Positions 60,650 to 64,000 of a DNA stretch of 64,000 nucleotides are shown piece by piece. The notes beneath the pieces were generated by a model. The model was not told where the DNA came from. It did no database searches and saw nothing but the letters and a program-made list of their open reading frames with translations. Within the stretch, counting starts at the first letter, position 1. The number at the start of each line of letters is the position of its first letter. Origin of the DNA: JBPRGG01 sp051418075 (GTDB lineage Bacteria > Bacteroidota > Bacteroidia > Cytophagales > Cyclobacteriaceae); assembly GCA_051418075.1 (NCBI GenBank), contig JBPRGG010000056.1, forward strand, positions 124,001-188,000. The letters are read 5' to 3'. Position numbers and translations under genes: made by a program.

Positions 60650-63478
60650 ATGAGAAATATAAAGGCGAATTTTTATCAGTGGATATTATTTTTTATCATC
60701 CTTACTGTCATTCCGGCATATGCTCAAACTGACCTGGAACAGGATATACCGGTTGATCCTAATGTAAGGATCGGAAAACTGGCAAACGGCATGACCTACT
60801 ATATCCGGCACAATGAAAAACCGGAAGACCGGGTGGAGCTTCGGTTGGTAGTAAATGCAGGTTCTATACTGGAAGAAGATGATCAATTGGGCCTGGCTCA
60901 TTTTATGGAACACATGGCTTTTAATGGCACTAAAAATTTTGAAAAAAATGAATTGATCAGCTATTTGCAATCAGTAGGAGTGAAATTTGGCATGCATCTG
61001 AATGCCTATACTTCCTTTGACGAAACTGTTTACATGCTGCCTATCCCATCTGATTCAGCTGAAGTACTGAATACAGGTTTACAGATCCTGGAAGACTGGG
61101 CCCATAATGTTACACTAAATGAGCAGGATATAGATGAAGAAAGGGGCATTGTACTGGAAGAATGGCGAACCGGGCTGGGCCCTGAACAACGGATGCAGGA
61201 ACAGTATCTGCCTGTGATCCTGAAAAATTCCAGGTATGCCGAAAGATTACCCATAGGGAAAAAAGCCATCATTGAGAGTTTCGAATATGAGGCACTAAAA
61301 AGATTCTACCGTGATTGGTATCGACCTGATTTGATGGCTGTAGTGGCAGTAGGTGATATCAATGTAGATGAAATGGAACAAAAAATCAGGCAGCAGTTTG
61401 CAAATATTAAAGCCAAAGGAAATGCTCCGGAGCGGAAAGCATATGATATTCCTGACCATCAGGAAACATTTGTTTCTATTGTCACAGACCCTGAAGCTTC
61501 CTTTACCCAGATACAACTGCTCTACAAGCAGGATAAAGTACCAGAAAAAAGCCAGGAAGATTACCGACAATCCCTGATTCGTAGTTTATATACCAATATG
61601 ATCAATCAGCGGCTGGATGAATTACAGCAACAGGCTAATCCTCCCTTTATTTACGGCGGTACCGGTTATGGCGGATTATTAGCCCGTAGCAAAGATGCCT
61701 ACCAGTCTTTTGCCATGGTGGGAGAATCTGATGTGGAAAAAGGGTTAAAAGCTTTATTAAGAGAAAATGAAAGGGTAAGGCAATTTGGCTTTACACAATC
61801 TGAACTGGATAGAAGTATAAAAGAATATATCACTGGCTATGAAAAGGCCTATAATGAACGAAACAAGACGGAATCCAGGGTCTATGCCGATGAATATGTG
61901 CGAAATTTTCTGGAAGAGGAGCCCATTCCTGGTATTGAGTTTGAGTATGGATTCGTGAAAAATTACCTGGATAAAATAAGTTTGACAGAAATTAATCAGC
62001 TGGCCGATCAATGGATCACCCGGGAAAACAGGGTGGTGGTAATCACCGCTCCGGAAAAAGAAGAGACGGATTTACCTTCTGAGCAGGAGGTAAAAGATAT
62101 TTTGGATGAAATGGAGCAGGTTGAGGTAGAACCTTATGAGGATAAACTGGTAGCCACCAGCCTGATGGAGCAAGTTCCCCAGCCGGGACAAATTGAAGCC
62201 TCCAATGAAATAGAATCTCTAAATTTGACCGAGCTGACATTATCAAACGGAGTAAAGGTGATCCTTAAACCCACGGACTTTAAAAATGATCAGATCCTGA
62301 TGCGTGCTTTCAGTCCGGGTGGAACTTCACTCTATCCGGATCAGGTCTATCAATCTGCCCGCTTTGCTGATAATATTATCCAGGAAAGTGGGGTCAAAGA
62401 TTTTTCGCCCACTGATCTGCAAAAAATACTGGCCGGGAAAATTGTTTCGGTGTCTCCTTATATAGGTACTTTGAATGAAGGTTTTGCCGGAAGTACTTCA
62501 CCCAAAGACCTGGAATCCATGCTTCAATTGATCTATCTGTACTTTAATCACCCCCGTAAAGACCAGGAGTTGTTTCTTTCCTTTGTGAATAAAAACAAGG
62601 CCATGTACAAGAACCTCTTATCCAATCCCAGGTACTTTTATTCCGATAAGGTTTCCCGAATCATGAGCCAGAATCATCCCCGGGGCGGCGGCTATCCTAC
62701 TCAGGAAGATTGGGAAGACATTGAATTGGATCAGGCTTTTAAAATCTATCAGGAACGTTTTGCTGATGCCAGTGATTTTACCTTTGTATTGGTGGGTAAT
62801 TTTGATGTTTCTGAAGTTTCTCCTTTACTGGCTACATACCTGGGAAGTCTGCCAGCCCTGGATCGGGAGGAAACCTGGAAAGATCTGGGTATCAGGCCTC
62901 CCGAAGGGAAAGTAGTGGAAAAAATAAAGAAAGGTACCGAGCCTCAAAGCCTGGTAACGCTGAAATTCCCCAAAAAACATCCTTACGATCGAAAAACCAG
63001 TTATCTATTTAGTTCTTTTTCGGATGTATTGAATATCAAACTCACAGAAGAATTGAGGGAATCAAAAAGCGGCGTATACAGTGCCGGATCCAGGGCCAGC
63101 GCTAATAAATATCCCTATGATCATTATGCTTTTAATATCAGCTTCCCCTGCGCCCCGGAAAATGTAGAAGACCTGACAGAAACCACCTTTGAACTGATCC
63201 GAAGTATTCAGGAAAACGGGCCTTCAGAAGAAGATGTACAAAAAGTAAAAGAAACCCAACGCAGGATCAGAGAAGAAAACCTGCAGGATAACCGCTTTTG
63301 GTTAAATGCCCTGGAAAATATGTATTACTACGGTTTTGATCCCAGAGATATCCTTGATTACCAGGAAAAAGTAGCAGATTTATCTGCAAGGGACATTCAG
63401 GAGGTAGCAAACAGCCTGATCGACCTGGATGAATATATCCTGGTGGTACTTTATCCGGAAAATTACCAGAAGCAGTAG
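60650..63478 (+). CDS. M16 family zinc metalloprotease (exported)
   Basis: 942 residues. Signal peptide (cut near 25, AYAQT). The inverted zinc motif HFMEH is at residues 84-88 (His84, Glu87, His88), followed by a third-ligand Glu in the EERGIVLEEWRTG segment near 164. Two M16 halves: active domain 1 (about 35-500), and a second half (about 525-942) that lacks the zinc motif but has FAGSTSPKDLE and related M16C features. Family members degrade peptides in the periplasm. Ends at a strong bidirectional terminator. Confidence 0.94.
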   Translation: MRNIKANFYQWILFFIILTVIPAYAQTDLEQDIPVDPNVRIGKLANGMTYYIRHNEKPEDRVELRLVVNAGSILEEDDQLGLAHFMEHMAFNGTKNFEKNELISYLQSVGVKFGMHLNAYTSFDETVYMLPIPSDSAEVLNTGLQILEDWAHNVTLNEQDIDEERGIVLEEWRTGLGPEQRMQEQYLPVILKNSRYAERLPIGKKAIIESFEYEALKRFYRDWYRPDLMAVVAVGDINVDEMEQKIRQQFANIKAKGNAPERKAYDIPDHQETFVSIVTDPEASFTQIQLLYKQDKVPEKSQEDYRQSLIRSLYTNMINQRLDELQQQANPPFIYGGTGYGGLLARSKDAYQSFAMVGESDVEKGLKALLRENERVRQFGFTQSELDRSIKEYITGYEKAYNERNKTESRVYADEYVRNFLEEEPIPGIEFEYGFVKNYLDKISLTEINQLADQWITRENRVVVITAPEKEETDLPSEQEVKDILDEMEQVEVEPYEDKLVATSLMEQVPQPGQIEASNEIESLNLTELTLSNGVKVILKPTDFKNDQILMRAFSPGGTSLYPDQVYQSARFADNIIQESGVKDFSPTDLQKILAGKIVSVSPYIGTLNEGFAGSTSPKDLESMLQLIYLYFNHPRKDQELFLSFVNKNKAMYKNLLSNPRYFYSDKVSRIMSQNHPRGGGYPTQEDWEDIELDQAFKIYQERFADASDFTFVLVGNFDVSEVSPLLATYLGSLPALDREETWKDLGIRPPEGKVVEKIKKGTEPQSLVTLKFPKKHPYDRKTSYLFSSFSDVLNIKLTEELRESKSGVYSAGSRASANKYPYDHYAFNISFPCAPENVEDLTETTFELIRSIQENGPSEEDVQKVKETQRRIREENLQDNRFWLNALENMYYYGFDPRDILDYQEKVADLSARDIQEVANSLIDLDEYILVVLYPENYQKQ

Positions 63479-63485
63479 ATCGAAA

Positions 63486-63528
63486 TAAAAGAGAAAACCC
63501 GATTTTTATCAGTGGGTTTTCTCTTTCC
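63486..63528. terminator. bidirectional terminator
   Basis: 11-bp perfect stem AGAGAAAACCC/GGGTTTTCTCT (63490-63500 with 63514-63524) between convergent genes, with T-rich flanks. Confidence 0.85.
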
Positions 63529-63549
63529 CTGGTTTAAATATCTGAGGAT

Positions 63550-63999
63550 TTAATTGGTGGTTTCGGTATTTTTCAAATGCTGCTCAAATAATCTATAGAT
63601 CCGTTTATATTCATCCATCCAACTTTCCGGCTGTTCAAAGCTGTGTCTTTCTACCGGATAAACGGCCATTTCCCATTCTTCCTTCTTTAATTCGATCAAC
63701 CGCTGGGACAGCCTCACCACATCCTGAAACTGGACGTTGTCATCAATCATGCCATGGCAAATCAATAAAGGATCCTGCAAACCCTGGACAAAATTTATGG
63801 GAGAACTCCGGTGATAGGCCAGGCTGTCTTCCACCGGTGTATTCAGGATATTTGATGTGTAAACGTGATTGTAGTGGGCCCAGTCTGTCACTGATCTTAA
63901 GGCAGCTCCGGCAGCAAATATTTCCGGTTGTGTGAAAAGCCCCATCAGGGTAATGAATCCTCCATAGGATCCTCCATAAATACCGATCCGGCCTGGATC
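63550..63999 (-). CDS. S9 prolyl oligopeptidase family peptidase (3' part; 5' end cut off)
   Basis: The visible 149 residues are the C-terminal catalytic part of a serine peptidase of clan SC. The nucleophile motif GGSYGGF is at the right edge (Ser in GxSxGG). Later come Asp in CHGMIDDNVQ and His in VERHSFEQPESW, completing the triad of prolyl oligopeptidase/DPP IV-type enzymes. An in-frame ATG at 63945 is internal. The N-terminal beta-propeller lies outside the window. Confidence 0.9.
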   Translation of the reverse strand, partial: DPGRIGIYGGSYGGFITLMGLFTQPEIFAAGAALRSVTDWAHYNHVYTSNILNTPVEDSLAYHRSSPINFVQGLQDPLLICHGMIDDNVQFQDVVRLSQRLIELKKEEWEMAVYPVERHSFEQPESWMDEYKRIYRLFEQHLKNTETTN

Positions 64000-64000
64000 T

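Noticed and set aside
1..64000. CRISPR array, insertion sequence or prophage
   Set aside because: No regular spacer-repeat array, transposase, integrase or phage structural gene was seen; short tandem repeats at 27396 are regulatory-type.

Overview
The window reads as chromosomal DNA of a member of the Bacteroidota, most likely a Cytophagales-type marine or soil bacterium. The basis is the gene content: TonB-dependent receptors with N-terminal carboxypeptidase-regulatory-like domains, a FadL-type outer-membrane protein, many Sec lipoproteins, a DUF1343/NamZ protein, DUF4136 and an exported Gfo/Idh plus TIM-barrel pair. Starts lack Shine-Dalgarno sequences, and the Bacteroidota -7 element TAnnTTTG recurs in front of genes. 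No prophage, insertion sequence, CRISPR array or rRNA was seen. Most of the region is ordinary housekeeping and envelope chromosome.

Layout. 1-9.4 kb: end of an Opp/Dpp-type ABC permease, shikimate kinase, FadL-like porin, an unusual Ser/Arg-rich lipoprotein, prolyl-tRNA synthetase, NhaC antiporter and a DEDDy exonuclease. 9.4-14.2 kb: Rid-family protein, YdcF-like protein, methyltransferase, YodC-like protein, a divergent IMPase-like protein and a PA0069-type radical SAM protein. 14.3-21.7 kb, all minus strand: threonine operon thrA-thrB-thrC, pyruvate kinase and a HisA-like protein without its first catalytic Asp. 22.1-27.3 kb: sigma factor, NamZ-like protein, ADP-ribosylglycohydrolase, DUF4136 lipoprotein, RarA and a GNAT protein. 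27.4-34.7 kb: TonB-dependent receptor with a LytS/LytTR two-component pair, then an OmpR-type response regulator with its HisKA kinase.

35.2-39.5 kb: exported sugar-type oxidoreductase and isomerase pair, AIM24-like protein and a TIGR01777 epimerase. 39.7-46.6 kb: a second TonB receptor with a beta-helix lipoprotein, MoxR ATPase, a small membrane protein and a RidA. 46.9-47.1 kb: a stand-alone RNA gene with tRNA-like ends and a very long variable arm, flanked by its own promoter and terminator. 47.2-49.8 kb: thioredoxin-like protein, glycosidase-like lipoprotein and FKBP isomerase. 50.2-54.9 kb: complete leuCDBA operon with a terminator. 55.0-56.8 kb: ECF sigma factor with an overlapping four-helix membrane protein, and an orphan possible OB-type protein. 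56.9-64 kb: haloalkane-dehalogenase-like hydrolase, M19-like dipeptidase, two small membrane proteins, M16 protease and the C-terminal end of an S9 prolyl-oligopeptidase-type peptidase.

The points most worth a second look are the tRNA-like RNA at 46943-47067 and three 9-bp direct repeats spaced exactly 21 bp apart at 27396-27446. The latter have LytTR-box geometry and lie upstream of a receptor-kinase-LytTR cluster. Others are the HisA-like and IMPase-like proteins with missing key residues, terminator hairpins that contain the stop codons of their genes, and a few -24/-12-like sites. All functional calls come from reading motifs and overall similarity by eye; no database search was run.
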